From assembly GCF_000763295.1 (NCBI RefSeq), contig NZ_JRJE01000032.1, positions 724,207 through 788,206 of the forward strand: DNA of 64,000 nt, read 5' to 3'. The first letter of the stretch is position 1. Every line of letters begins with the position of its first letter. This DNA is from Thalassospira australica (GTDB lineage: Bacteria; Pseudomonadota; Alphaproteobacteria; Rhodospirillales; Thalassospiraceae). Position numbers and translations under genes: made by a program. The notes below the pieces were generated by a model that saw only the letters and a list, made by a program, of their open reading frames with translations, did no database searches and was not told the origin of the DNA. Of the stretch, positions 41,095 through 54,100 are shown piece after piece.

Positions 41095-43611
41095 ATGAGC
41101 CTGTTGGATAGAATCCGACCAGCCCGCAAATCGGATGCGGGACGCGAGGGGGATCGTACCCCGCTGGAACGGTTGTTCTGGCGGTCGATTGCGCTTGTCG
41201 GTGGATTCTCGATGGTGATCAACCTGCTTAACATGGTGATCCCGATCTATTCCATGCAGGTGTTTGACCGCGTTCTTTCCAGCCGTTCGGTTGATACACT
41301 CGCCCTGCTGACCCTTGGTATCGGCCTTGTTCTGGTCTTCATCGCATCGATGGAACAGCTGAGATCGCGGGTTTTGATCCGGGTCGGAACCGCACTTGAT
41401 CTGCGTCTGGGCGGGGAACTGTTTGCCCATGTGGTGCAACAATCCGCACGCGGCAGCCAGATGCGCCAGCGCCCGTTGCGCGATCTTTATGGCTTACGCG
41501 GATTTTTGACCGGCAGCGGGCCATTTGCCCTGATCGATTTTATGTGGGCACCGGTTTATATCGGGGTGGTGTTCATTTTCGACACCCGCCTTGGCATGGT
41601 GGCCTGTGGCGGCGCGCTTTTGTTGATTGTGATTGCCATTGCCAACGAAGCGGCGTCGAAGATTTCCGTCGACCGGTCCGAGGAAAGCCAAAACCGCGGC
41701 ATTGCGCAGGAAGAAACCTATGTCCGCAATGCCGAGGCGATGGAAGCCATGGGCATGACCCAATCTGCCCGCCAACGCTGGCAGGCGGATCAGTCTGATT
41801 CGCTTTATTGGGAAAGTCAGGCCAGTCGCCGGGTCGGGACATCGACCACTCTGTCGCATTTTGTGCGTCTTGCCATGCAGGTCTGCTTTATCGGTGTCGG
41901 GGCGTATCTGGTTCTGTCGGAAAGCATCACGATTGGCATCATGGTCGCATCGATGATCCTTGGCATGCGGGGCCTGGCCCCCTTTGACGGGGCGGTAACC
42001 GCGTGGCGCAGCTGGAGTGCCGCACGCAGTTCATTTGAACGGCTAAACAACATCCTGCTTGAAAAACGCCAGATGGTGCCAGCCCCGATGCCACGTGGGC
42101 GCGGTATGGCGGTCAGTGTCGATCGGCTTGTCTTTGCGCCGCCCAACAGCCGGAATGTATTGTTCAAGGGGTTCTCGTTTAAGGCCGGGCCGGGGCAGAT
42201 CATTGCGGTTGCAGGCTTTAACGGGGTCGGCAAGACCGCCCTTTTGAAGTTGATCATGGGCATCTGGTTGCCGGGATCGGGATCGGTCAAGCTTGACGAT
42301 GTCGAAGCATCGCGTGTGGATCGCGCAGAAATCGGCACCCAGATCGGCTATCTGGCGCAGAACCCGTTCCTGTTCCCGGGCACAATTGCCGAAAACATTG
42401 CCCGTCTTGGCAATGCGGAAATGCGCGACATCATTCAGGCAGCCGAACTTGCCGGGGCGCATCAGTTCATCCTTGATCTGCCCGATGGTTACGACACGCG
42501 GGTTGACCGGGGTGGGCGCAACCTTTCGGGCGGGCAGCGTCAATTGATTGCCTTGGCAGCCGCCCTGTTTTCACGTCCGCGCATGTTGTTGCTTGATGAG
42601 CCGACCACCGCCCTTGATGACAGCGGTGTTGCCCATGTTAGTGAATTGATCGAAATTCTGCGCCGCAACGGCATCACGACCTTTATCGTCAGTCATGAAC
42701 GCGAAGTTCTGGCGCGTGCCGATGCTGTTCTTGCGCTGGCCGACGGGCAAATTCAGGTGGTGCCGGTCAAGCGCGGGGCCAACGTTACGGCAGAAGATCC
42801 GCAAAAGAGTACTGCCGGGGCATCCATTGAAGCCCCGGATCAGATTTCACGTGGGTTACCGCCCATTGCCCGCCCGGCAAATGCGGAAAAAGCGGCAAAA
42901 GAAACGCCACCTGCCGATGGTCAGATGCGCATAACACCCAAACGAATTGCCGTGCCCAACCCGGATGCCCCGCGCCCGATTGTGGAAAAGAACAGCGCGC
43001 CCAATACGCATCCGGCTGCGGCAAAGGACCCGGAGCCTGAGGTGGAAGAGCTTCCCGAAATTGCCGATTTCGGAAGTGTTGGTGAAGAAGGATCAGGGCG
43101 TGCGCAGGCAGCAAAACAGGCTGCTGGTATTGCCCGGTCTGAAATGCGACCGCAACCGACGCCGGGCGGTACCATGATGACCATGCGCCCGGTGACGCCA
43201 AAAGCCGCACCAAAAGCCGAAAGCACCCCGGTTGAAAAACCAAGGCCATCAGGCAAACAAGCAGCAAAACAACCGCAACGCCGTACGACCGCAAATGCGA
43301 CGGCGGCAGAACGTCAGCAGCTTAGCAACCGTAAAACCGCACGTGAGCAGGCGCGCGCAACTGCGCCAAAACCGAAAATGACCAAGGCCGAAGAAATGGC
43401 CAAGGCACGCGAAGAGGCCGCCATGCGGATGCGCAAAGTGCGTGAAGATGCCGAACGCGCAGCTGCCGAACGTGCCGCGAAACGTGGTGCTGCGGGTACG
43501 CCGGAACGTTCGGTCGAACGCCGGCAGGCTGCGGGGCAATCCGCACGGCGCGGACGCCCGCAATTGCGGGTGGTTGAAGGGTCGGCCGAACGGCGGCAGG
43601 GTGGTGTTTGA
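41095..43611 (+). CDS. type I secretion ABC transporter with long C-terminal extension
   Basis: This 838-residue transporter is of the PrtD/AprD type: no peptidase-like N-terminal domain, a six-helix ABC membrane domain (about 30-320; MVIPIYSMQVFDRVLSSRSV is typical) and an ATPase domain (about 335-560) with Walker A GFNGVGKT (374-381), signature LSGGQ and Walker B MLLLDEP. Homologues end near residue 570. Here about 280 more residues follow, Lys/Ala/Arg/Pro-rich with a predicted charged helix near 760-800, probably disordered in part. HlyD-family gene follows with overlapping stop/start (TGATG) and then the giant RTX gene, its probable substrate. Confidence 0.93.
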   Translation: MSLLDRIRPARKSDAGREGDRTPLERLFWRSIALVGGFSMVINLLNMVIPIYSMQVFDRVLSSRSVDTLALLTLGIGLVLVFIASMEQLRSRVLIRVGTALDLRLGGELFAHVVQQSARGSQMRQRPLRDLYGLRGFLTGSGPFALIDFMWAPVYIGVVFIFDTRLGMVACGGALLLIVIAIANEAASKISVDRSEESQNRGIAQEETYVRNAEAMEAMGMTQSARQRWQADQSDSLYWESQASRRVGTSTTLSHFVRLAMQVCFIGVGAYLVLSESITIGIMVASMILGMRGLAPFDGAVTAWRSWSAARSSFERLNNILLEKRQMVPAPMPRGRGMAVSVDRLVFAPPNSRNVLFKGFSFKAGPGQIIAVAGFNGVGKTALLKLIMGIWLPGSGSVKLDDVEASRVDRAEIGTQIGYLAQNPFLFPGTIAENIARLGNAEMRDIIQAAELAGAHQFILDLPDGYDTRVDRGGRNLSGGQRQLIALAAALFSRPRMLLLDEPTTALDDSGVAHVSELIEILRRNGITTFIVSHEREVLARADAVLALADGQIQVVPVKRGANVTAEDPQKSTAGASIEAPDQISRGLPPIARPANAEKAAKETPPADGQMRITPKRIAVPNPDAPRPIVEKNSAPNTHPAAAKDPEPEVEELPEIADFGSVGEEGSGRAQAAKQAAGIARSEMRPQPTPGGTMMTMRPVTPKAAPKAESTPVEKPRPSGKQAAKQPQRRTTANATAAERQQLSNRKTAREQARATAPKPKMTKAEEMAKAREEAAMRMRKVREDAERAAAERAAKRGAAGTPERSVERRQAAGQSARRGRPQLRVVEGSAERRQGGV

Positions 43612-44918
43612 TGTCTGGTGGTGTGCAACTTCCAACTGCGCGTGAACTGAGCACCGATGTTAAGCCGTTGGTGCGGATCGGGCTTTTGATCCTGTTTTTG
43701 GGGTTCGGGTCCGTCCTGTTTTGGGCCGGTACGGCCGAGGTGAATTCAGCAGCAACCGCCAGCGGCGTCGTCGCGCCGTTTTCCGGGCGGCAAAGCGTTC
43801 AGCATCTTGAAGGCGGGATCATTCGCGACATTCTGGTACGCAATGGGGCGCGGGTTCAGGCGGGAGATGTTCTTGTCAGGCTTGATGATACGCGCTCGCG
43901 CGCCAGTTTTGATTTGCTCAATAACCGCTATCTCAATGCGCTTGCGACCCAGGCCCGCTTGATCGCCGAACGTGGCCAGAAAGATCAGTTGGTTTTCCCG
44001 GCCCCGCTTGAAGATCCGCGCTATTTCTCGATCACGGATTCGCAGCGCACCCTGTTTGAAAGTCGCCGCAGCGCATTTGAGGGCGAAGTCGCGCTTTATG
44101 ACGAACGCATCAAGGAACTTCGCCGCGAAATCGTTGGCACACAAGAACAAAAGATCGCGGCACAACAACAGGTTGGCATCGTCAAAGAAGAGCTCGCCAT
44201 GGTCAAGCCCATGGTCGATCTTGGGTATGCACGCCGGACCCGGTTGCTGCAGCTTGAAAGCCGTCTTGTGGAAACGCTTGGCAATATCGGGCGGTTTTCG
44301 GCTGATATTGCTCGCATTGAACAGCAGATCCAGCAGGTAAAGGCCAGCCAGTCACAGCTCCTGCGTGATCATTTGCAATCCATCAATACCGAGTTGCGCG
44401 ATGTTCAGAGCGAGATATCAGACCTGAATGAACGTTTACGTTCCGCAGAAGACATTCTGGTGCGTTCTGAAATCAAGGCTCCGCGCAACGGCACGGTCAC
44501 CAATATGCAATTCACCACCGTTGGCGGGGTTATCCCGCCCGGGGCACAGGTGCTTGAAATCGTGCCTGCAGATGATCGGCTTGTGATCGAGGCACGGGTT
44601 TCGCCCAATGACATTGACGTTGTCTCGACCGGGCTTCCGGTCAATATCCGGGTGACCTCATTCAGCCAGCGTTGGTTCGCACCGGTCAAGGGAACGGTGA
44701 CCGATGTTTCGCCTGATCGTCTGACCGATGCAGAAGGCCGGTCCTATTTTCAGGCAATGGTCGAGATTGATGCAGAAAGCCTTGCCGAGCATGAAGGCAT
44801 GATCCTGTCACCTGGTATGCCAGCCCAGCTTGAGATCGTAACCGGTGCGCGCACGATTCTTGCCTATCTGTTCTCGCCGATCACCACCAGCTTTGATCGC
44901 GCATTCCGCGAGCAGTGA
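43611..44918 (+). CDS. HlyD-family membrane fusion protein of the type I secretion system
   Basis: This 435-residue adaptor has one N-terminal transmembrane helix (about 20-40), the biotinyl-lipoyl-like segment SVQHLEGGIIRDILVRNGAR followed by VQAGDVLVRLDDT, a long periplasmic coiled coil (about 100-280) and a beta-barrel domain ending in LEIVTGARTILAYLFSPI, as in PrtE/HlyD. It bridges the ABC transporter to a TolC-type outer-membrane channel; no such channel gene is in this window. The ATG overlaps the transporter stop. Confidence 0.95.
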   Translation: MSGGVQLPTARELSTDVKPLVRIGLLILFLGFGSVLFWAGTAEVNSAATASGVVAPFSGRQSVQHLEGGIIRDILVRNGARVQAGDVLVRLDDTRSRASFDLLNNRYLNALATQARLIAERGQKDQLVFPAPLEDPRYFSITDSQRTLFESRRSAFEGEVALYDERIKELRREIVGTQEQKIAAQQQVGIVKEELAMVKPMVDLGYARRTRLLQLESRLVETLGNIGRFSADIARIEQQIQQVKASQSQLLRDHLQSINTELRDVQSEISDLNERLRSAEDILVRSEIKAPRNGTVTNMQFTTVGGVIPPGAQVLEIVPADDRLVIEARVSPNDIDVVSTGLPVNIRVTSFSQRWFAPVKGTVTDVSPDRLTDAEGRSYFQAMVEIDAESLAEHEGMILSPGMPAQLEIVTGARTILAYLFSPITTSFDRAFREQ

Positions 44919-45056
44919 GGGTATGGTTTTCCCCATGAGTTACATGAGGGCAATCTATACAACCTGACGGATTCTGATGTTGCGGGCTTTTTCCTTCCAA
45001 CTCACCGTGAAACATGAAAAAAGTGCGACGCTCGCTTTAACGTGAGCTATTAGCTG

Positions 45057-45086
45057 TTGCTGAATCGCGGATTTCTAATCTATACT
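45057..45086 (+). promoter_or_regulatory. possible sigma-70 promoter of the RTX gene
   Basis: TTGCTG (45057-45062) and TATACT (45081-45086) are separated by 18 bp in an AT-rich leader. This would allow separate transcription of the giant gene, whose expression needs may differ from the transporter. Found by eye only. Confidence 0.4.
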
Positions 45087-45163
45087 ACGGTATAAATCGA
45101 TTCTGTGGCGCATGATGCGTTGCGGTACTGGTAAAAATAATTCCCAAGTAGGGAGTATGCGTC

Positions 45164-48100
45164 TTGGCCTCGCCCGCCGACCAAAACGACGGTGTTGGTA
45201 TTTCCGACACCGATATTGATCAAGTATTGGATGACCGCGCAGAAAACGGTTCTGCTGCGGGCGAAAGTGATTCCGGGGCCAATTCTTCGGGCGGCGGTAA
45301 TTCTCCTTCTTCAGCAAATCAGGTGTTTACCAACATTCAGAACGTCATTGGCACGGCCTATGACGATGTTCTGGTGGGCGATGGTGGTGACAATACCCTG
45401 ATTGGTGGCGAAGGTGACGACATTCTCGAATCGGGCGAGGGTGAGGATGTTGTTACCGGTGGCGAAGGGCGCGATACCTTTGTGCTGGAAAGTGGTTTTG
45501 AAAAAACCACCATTACTGATTTCAATGTAGATGAAGACAAACTGGCGCTGACCGACCTTGGTGTCGACAGTGTCAATGAAATGCTTTTGCTGGCAACCGA
45601 TGATGGTGCAGGCAATGTTGTGGTGACCTTTGACACCGGCGATGTTGTGGTGTTCCAGGGTGTTACCAAGGCAGAGCTTGCCAATGCAACGCTGGTGGAT
45701 GCGCCGCAGATTGATGCGGTGACGGTTGCCTCCAATACCTCTTCCGACGGTGGCGCGACCGACGAAAATGGCGAGGTCATCGAAGGTTCCGAAGGCGACG
45801 ATACAATCACCGGCTCAAGCGGTGATGACACCATTTCCACGCGCGGCGGGTCTGACAGCGTCGATGGCGGTGATGGTGAAGACACTTTGTCGCTTGAGGG
45901 TGCGGCTGATGGCGTGCGCGTTGACATCGGCGAAGGCGTTGCGACCGATGATCTTGGTTCTGGCCGGGTTACATTCAGCAACATTGAAAACGTTCAGGGC
46001 ACGTCGGGTGATGATGTGCTGCGCGGTGATGCCGGCAACAACACCCTGACGGGTGATGCAGGCGACGATACCTTTGGTGTCAGTTCTGGTTCGGACGTGT
46101 TCGAAGGCGGTTCAGGCCAAAACACGATCGATTACAGCGAGGCCGAACAAGGCGTTCAGGTTGACCTTGATAGTGGTGCCGGTCAGGCAATCACCGAAGA
46201 CGACACCAGTTCCGAGAGCAGCGCTGATAATACTGACAGCACCGACAATACTGACAGCGGCGCAACCGATTCAGGCGAGACCGGTTCAGGCGACTCTACC
46301 AGCGAAAGTTCGTCAGAAAACGGATCGACCGATTCTGGCGCAACAGGCGGTGGCGATACGGCTGACAGCGGCGAGAGCGGTACTGGCGAAAGTGGCGAAA
46401 CCGGCACAGGTGACGCCGAAACCACAGACAATTCCAATAATGGTGAAACCGGGTCCGGCACGGATAGCGGTTCATCAGACGGTTCTGAAACGCAGGAAGA
46501 TACATCCTCGGGCGAGGCCTCTTCCGGTGGTTCAGAAAACGGGGGAGAATCCGGCAGCGAAACCGGTTCTGGTTCAGACGAAGAAACCGGCACCGACAGC
46601 AGCAGCGAAACGGGTTCGGGAACTGGAACGGATGCCGGTTCAGATAACCCAAATGATTCCGGTGGTGACTCAGGTAGTGAAGCCACCGATTCTTCCGATA
46701 CAGACGGCAGTGTTTCTGGCGACAGTGGTTCTGACAATACGTCGGATGCTGGTGGTGATGATCCGCTTGAAACGAACGGCACGTCAGGCAGCGAGACAGA
46801 AGGCGAGGCCGAAACCGGATCGGACAGTGGTTCAGGGTCAGGTGATGGCTCGGGCACGACTGGATCTGGTGAAGCTGAAGCCGGTTCTGGATCCGATGGT
46901 GGTTCGGACAGCGGCAGCAACCAAGCTGCAGGCGAAGACAATACGGACAGCACGTCAGGCTCAAGCGGCGATGACACTGTTGGTTCGGATGAAAAAGGAA
47001 CGGAAACCACTGGCGATCAAAGCGGTTCGGAAGGTGCTGATGATGGCGCGACCGACGCGCAGGGTGGTGGCGCAAGCGACCCGGTAAATGAAACCAACAC
47101 CGGGGAAGCCACAGGCGAAGAAGCCAGCGGTGAAGAAAGCGGTGGTTCGACCGGCGATGGTGGTGAAGATAACACCACCTCGGGGGCGCAGGCTGGCGCG
47201 GAAACCGGCGGGGACGCGGGGACAGTTTCCGGTGAGGGTTCTGGTGAAAGTTCCGGGGCAGAGGCTGAGACGGGCGAAGAATCCGGTTCGCAATCCGGTG
47301 CAGATTCCGGCGATGAGGCCGCCGGTGGGTCCAGCGAAGACACGATAGACGATACAGGTGGCAACGAGCCGACTGGTGATGAGTCCACGGTTGACGAAAC
47401 GTCTGGCGCTGATGAGACATCTGGCGACGGCGAAGAAACATCCGGCGAGGGTTCGGATAGCTCAGAGTCGGGTTCAGAGTCGGGTGGAGATGATACGCAG
47501 ACCCCGGCTGCTGGTGGTTTGCCAGGTGGCGAGACTGAAACGTCTGGCGGGGGGGCGTCTGATGCCGAACCGGCGGGCGATGAGACGACCGGTGAAGAGA
47601 CTTCTGGCGAAGACGCGACGGGTGAAGAAACATCCGGTGACGAGAGCACCGGCGACCAAACCGCTGATGAAGCCACCGATGAAATCACCGATGGAACCGA
47701 TGGCGAAACCGACGTTACCGACACGGAAAGCGATGACGGCGGCTCCAATGCCTATGATAACACGCCAACGGCAAGTGATGACCTTGTTCAGGGTTCGGAT
47801 GCGGCTGATACCTTTGGTGGTGGCGCAGGCAACGATACGCTGCAGGGTAATGGCGGTGATGACACCCTTGAAGGCAATACTGGTGATGACCTGTTGCAGG
47901 GTGCTGCTGGCAATGACGTGCTGCGCGGTGAAACCGGCCAGGACATCCTTCAGGGTGGCGAAGGTTCTGACAGTCTTTATGGCGGTGCGGATGATGACGT
48001 GCTGCAAGGCGGCGCGGATGATGACCTTTTGGTTGGTGGATCCGGCGATGACGTCATGGCAGGCGGGTCAGGCGATGACTTCCTGCGTGGGGGGCAGGGC

Positions 48101-51100
48101 GATGACCACATGCTGGGCGGCAGCGGCGTCGATACCGTCAGCTACAGCGATGCCGAAAGTTCGGTAACCGTCGATCTCGCCAATGAAACTGCGACGGGCG
48201 GTGCGGGCAATGACGTCGTTCAGATGGTCGAAAACGTCGTCGGTTCGGATTATGACGATCACATCACCGGCGATGACGCCAATAACGTTCTCGACGGTGG
48301 TGCAGGTGTTGATACGCTTACCGGTGGTGCGGGCGATGACACGCTTACCGGTGGTGCGGGCGATGATGACTTTGAACTGACCGAGAATTTCGGCAACGAC
48401 ACGATTACTGATTTTGCCGGATCGGAAGACATTATTGATCTTTCGAAAATTGGCATTCAGGACTTTGCAACCCTTCAGACCATGATGTCTGATGATGGTA
48501 ACGGCAATACCGTTATTGATTTCGGTGATCAGGGGACACTGACCCTTGAAGGTGTCAGCAGCGACAGCCTGAGTGCGGATGATTTCCGTGGTTTTGGCCG
48601 CATTTTTGAAACCGAAGACGACGACACCCAAGCCGGTACCGACGGCAGTGATGCTGTTTATGGTTATGGCGGTGACGACACGATCGGCGGTGGTGCCGGT
48701 GACGATGTTGTATCGGGTGGTTCTGGCGACGATACGGTTTCCGGCGGGACAGGCAACGATACGCTGCGTGGTCAGGAAGGTATTGATACCGTCGATTATT
48801 CGGGTGCCAATGGCGGCGTTCAGGTGGATCTTGGCGACGGGACCGCTTCGGGGGCCGATGGCGACGATATCCTTGATCGCATCGAAAATGTGACCGGGTC
48901 CGACTTCGACGATGAAATTTACGGCGACGATGGCGTCAATGTGCTTGGCGGTGGTGCGGGCAATGACACCCTGGTTGGCCGTGGCGGCAACGATACGCTT
49001 GATGGTGGCGCAGGCGATGACCTGTTTGTCGGCGAAGACGGCAATGACACCATTATTGGTGGTGAAGGCAGTGACACGCTTGATCTGAGTGCGCGCGACG
49101 GTGGGCAGGATGTTCACCTGACGAGCGGCACGTCGCGCGATACCGAAACCGGTGACAACGATACAATTTCCGGTATCGAGAACGTTCTGACTGGATCAGG
49201 TAATGATAGGGTTATCGGCAATTCTGATGCGAATACGATCTCGACTGGTGCGGGTGATGACACCGTCACCGGTGTAACTGGCGGCGACGACATTGATGGC
49301 GGTGACGGACATGACACCATTGAGTTTGGAGGTGGCACCACCAGTATAAATCTTGCGACGGGCACGGCTGAGACCGAAAACGGTACGGCTGCGATTTCAA
49401 ACTTTGAAAATGTGATCGGTTCCGACGACGCTGATTTGATTATCGGCGACGACGGTGACAACATCCTTGTTGGTTTGAGCGGCGATGACACGCTTTTGGG
49501 CGGCGGTGGTGATGATACCCTTGTTGGTCTAATCGGCGATGATACGTTTTCGGGCGGCGGTGGCGATGACACTCTAGTCGGTGGTGAGGGAAATGATACC
49601 GTTGACTACTCTGACGTTGATGGTGGTGTGACTGTCGATCTCGGTGAGGGCACCGCAAGTGGTGATGGCAACGATACCCTGTCGGGGATCGAAAATGTTG
49701 AGACTGGTGCAGGCAATGATGTCGTGTATGGCAGCACCGCTGATAACGCGATTCATACCGGTGCAGGTAACGATACTGTTTATGGCAGCACCGGCAATGA
49801 TACCCTTGCTGGTGGCGATGGCCGCGATACTCTCAGCTACAGTTCAGGCACAGACAGCGTTGGTTCGTCTGGTGTTTCTATTGACCTTGAAGAAGGTACC
49901 GTTACGGGCAACGGCTTCGTTGATACGATTTCGGGATTCGAAGAGATCGAAGGCTCGGCCGGTTCTGATACCATGCTGGGCAGCAGTGGTGATGACGTCT
50001 TTATTGGCGGCGCAGGAAACGACACTATTGATGGCCGTGGTGGCGATGACACCTTAACCGGTGGCACGGGCGCTAATACTTTTGTGATCGCATCTGACAG
50101 TGGCAATGACATAGTTACCGACTTCGACCCGGCCAGTAATGTTATTGATATTCAGGGTGTCGACGGGCTTGAACTGTTTTCTGATGTTGTAGATTTCATC
50201 GGTGAAGACGAGGCAGGCAACGCGACGGTTGCCATTGGTGATGCTGTCATCACCCTTGAAGGTGTCGATCCAAATAGTCTGACCTATGCAAACTTTGCAG
50301 GTATCCGGTCGCTTGATGGCACTGAAGAAAATGACGTGCTGCAAGGCACGGCGCGTAGCGACGTCATCAACGCCAAAGAAGGCGATGATGTTGTTTCTGG
50401 CGGCGAAGGCAATGACACCATAAATGGCGGTGCGGGAGACGATGTCATCACCGGCGGTGATGGTGCCGATACAATTGCCGGTGGCGAAGGTGCGGATACG
50501 ATCAATGGTGGTGTGGGCAGCGATGACCTTGATGGTGGTGACGGCAACGACACGCTTAGTTATCAGGGCAGTTCGAGCGCGACCAATGTCAATCTTGAAA
50601 CCGGTCAGGCTGATTCAGGCGATGACAGTGATTCGATTTCAAACTTTGAAAATGTGAACGGCTCTGCGCAGGGTGATACCATTACCGGTGACGAAAACGC
50701 CAACACTCTTCAGGGTGACGCAGGCAATGACGTCATTGATGGTGGTGCTGGTAATGATGTCATTGAGGGCGGTTCGGGAAATGACACCCTCGTGGGTGGA
50801 GAAGGCAACGATACCATCAAGGGCGGCTCCGGCGAGGACACTGTTAGCTATGGTGATGCGTCCGGTGGAGTCTCGGTCAATCTGAGCGAAGGTACGGCAT
50901 CTGGTGCGGATGGCGACGACAGCATCGAAGGCGTCGAAAACCTGATTGGTTCCGCCTATGATGACGATCTGGTCGGGTCCGTTGAAGACAACACCATAGA
51001 CGGTGGCGCTGGCGACGACACGATTGACTCCGGTGCGGGTGAGGATGTGGTGACTGGTGGCGAAGGTTCAGACACCTTCGTCCTTACCAATGCGTCAGAG

Positions 51101-54100
51101 AACGTTGAGGTCACTGACTTTGACCCGGTAGAGGATCAGATTGATCTTTCGAGCTTTGGTGTCCCGAACTTCGAAGCGCTCAAAAAACTGATTAGTGTTG
51201 ATGGTGATGGCAACACGCTGATTACCGTCAATGACAGCGTGATGAAGCTGGTTGGTGTTTCTCCAGAAGATCTATCAGTCGATAACTTTGTTGAAATTGA
51301 CACCCTTGGTGCAACTGAAGGCGACGATGTTCTTCAGGGTACCGGTTTCGAAGAAATCATTGACGGTCTCGATGGCGACGACACTATTTTCGGCGGAGGC
51401 GGTGCTGATACCATCTATGGCAACAGCGGTGACGATACGATTGTTGGTGATGCTGGCGAAGATGTGATTGACGGTGGTGAGGGTGAAGACACCGTCGACT
51501 ACAGTACCGGTGGCAGTATCAACGTTAACCTTGCTGAGGGGCGTGGCGGCGCAGGCAGCGAGGATACGCTGGTCGATATCGAAAATGTGACAGGCTCGAA
51601 CCAGAGTGACACGATCATTGGTGATGACGGTGCCAATACGCTGAGTGGTCAGGAAGGTAAAGATACGATTGCCGGCGGGGCAGGTAACGATGCCCTTCTC
51701 GGCGGTGCTGGGAATGACAGATTGTCCGGCGGTGCTGGGGATGACACCCTTGATGGCGGCGAAGGTATTGATATAGCTGATTACAGTACCGCAAGCGGTG
51801 CGGTCACGGTTGATCTCGACGAAGGTACGGCAAGTGGTGCGGCAGGAAATGATACTCTTTCAAATATCGAAAATGTTGCCGGCTCGGATCACGACGACAC
51901 CCTGATAGGTGATGATGCGAACAACACCCTTTCCGGTGGGTTGGGTGATGATGTGCTTGATGGTGGCGCGGGCGACGACCTTTTGGTCGGAGGGGCCGGT
52001 AGCGACACCATCGAAGGTGGCGCAGGGGTTGATACGGTCAACTATGCGAATTCCGGCGCGGTAACAATTAATTTGTCCGAAGGCACAGCGACTGACGAAA
52101 CCGGCACCGACAGCCTGAGTGGTGTCGAAAATGTTATTGGCTCAGCTCAGGGCGATACGATTGCGGGTGATGATGGTGACAATATCATCAATGCAGGGGC
52201 GGGTGCTGATACCATTAACGGTGGTGCGGGCAATGATACCCTTAGCGGTGGTGCAGGTGCCGATGTCTTTGTGGTTGGGCCGAACGATGGTGCCGATACC
52301 GTTACTGACTTCACTGTCGATAGTGACCTGATTGATATTACGGGCCTGTCCATCGGCACCTACGGCGAACTTTATGAACGGATGTCGGAAAACGAAAACG
52401 GTGACCTTGTCATCGATTTCGGTGAAGACACATCCATGGTGCTAGAAGGTGTTGGTCTTGATGACATCACCCCGGATAACTTTATTGGTATTCGCGATAT
52501 AGTTGGCACCAGTGGAGATGACATTCTTTATGGTACGAGCGGTGAAGATGTCATTTCCGGCCTCGACGGTGATGATACCATTTATGGGCTGCAAGGTGAC
52601 GACAGTATCCTTGCTGGTGCCGGCGATGACACCTTGGTAGGTGGCCAGGGTGATGACGTGCTGGATGGCGGCGATGGTGTTGATACCGTCGACTATTCCG
52701 AGGAAACCGATGCACTCAATGTCGATCTGAGTCAGGGGACGACCGCGACCAGTAGCGGCAATGACACATTGCGCAATGTTGAAAACATCATTGCAGGTGC
52801 CGGTAACGATGACCTGACGGGCTCTGATGACGCCAACCAGATCGAAGGCGGCGCAGGCGACGATGTCCTCGAAGGGCTTGGTGGAGACGACAGTCTTTCT
52901 GGTGGCGAGGGTAGCGATACAGCAAGTTATGCGAATGCACAGGGCAGCGTTACGGTTGACCTCGAAGCGCAGACAGCGTTTGGCGGTGCCGGTGACGACA
53001 CGCTTTCAAGCATTGAAAACGCGATAGGTTCTACCCACGATGACGTTCTCAAGGGCGATAGCGGTGACAACACACTGAAAGGCCTTGCAGGCGATGATAC
53101 TCTGATCGCCTCAGAAGGTGATGATGTCCTGCTTGGCGGTGGAGGCACCGATACCGTTGATTACAGTAATGCAACGGGCGGCATTACCGCTGATATGGGG
53201 ACCGGTATCGTTACCGGTCTTGGCGCAGATCATCTGGCGAACATTGAAAACCTGATTGGTTCGGACTTCGACGACGTCATCACTGGCGGCCTTGGGAACA
53301 ATGTTGTTTCTGCAGGCGAAGGTGACGACACGCTGTTGGGTGGTGGCGGCGAAGATACTCTGTTGGGTGGTGCTGGCGATGACTTTCTTGACGGTGGCAA
53401 GGGGCGTGATTTCATCGATGGTGGTGACGGTATCGATACCGTTACTTACGCAGATGCAGAACGCAGCGTTAAGATCAACCTGGAAACAGGCCAAACAGAT
53501 TCCGCCACCGGTGATACGGTCCTCAATGTCGAAAACGTCGTTGGCAGCCAATATGACGATGAGATCACAGGATCGGATGGTGATAACACCATCCAGACCG
53601 GAGATGGCGATGACACGATAAATGTCAGTGGTGGCAGCGACATCATTGATGGTGGAACCGGCAAGGATGTTCTGAATTACTCAGATAGTGAAACTGGTGT
53701 TGATGTTGATCTGGATACAGGTACGGCTGACAAAGCCGATGGCATCGACCAGATAAGTAATATCGAAGATGTTGTTGGTTCGGATGCCAATGACAGCATT
53801 TCCGGTTCCGCCGATGACAATACGCTTTCCGGTGGTGCCGGTGATGACACCATCGATGGCCGTTCAGGCAATGATCTGATTTCTGGTGGTGCCGGGAATG
53901 ACACGCTTTCGGGCGGTGAAGGATCTGATACGGTTGATTATTCCGGTGCGACTGGCGCACAGACCATTGATCTTGGCGCAGGAACTGCAACCGGTGCAGA
54001 TGGCAACGACACCCTGTCTGGTTTTGAGAATGTAACCGGTACCGGTTTTGCCGACATCATTACCGGGGATGAAGCAGATAACACCATTGAAAGTGGTGCC

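Noticed and set aside
46053..47633. Long open frames on both strands within the low-complexity linker (344 and 445 residues)
   Set aside because: They are shadows of the RTX frame; their composition (Arg/His/Pro or Val/Lys/Ala-rich) is low complexity and matches no family.
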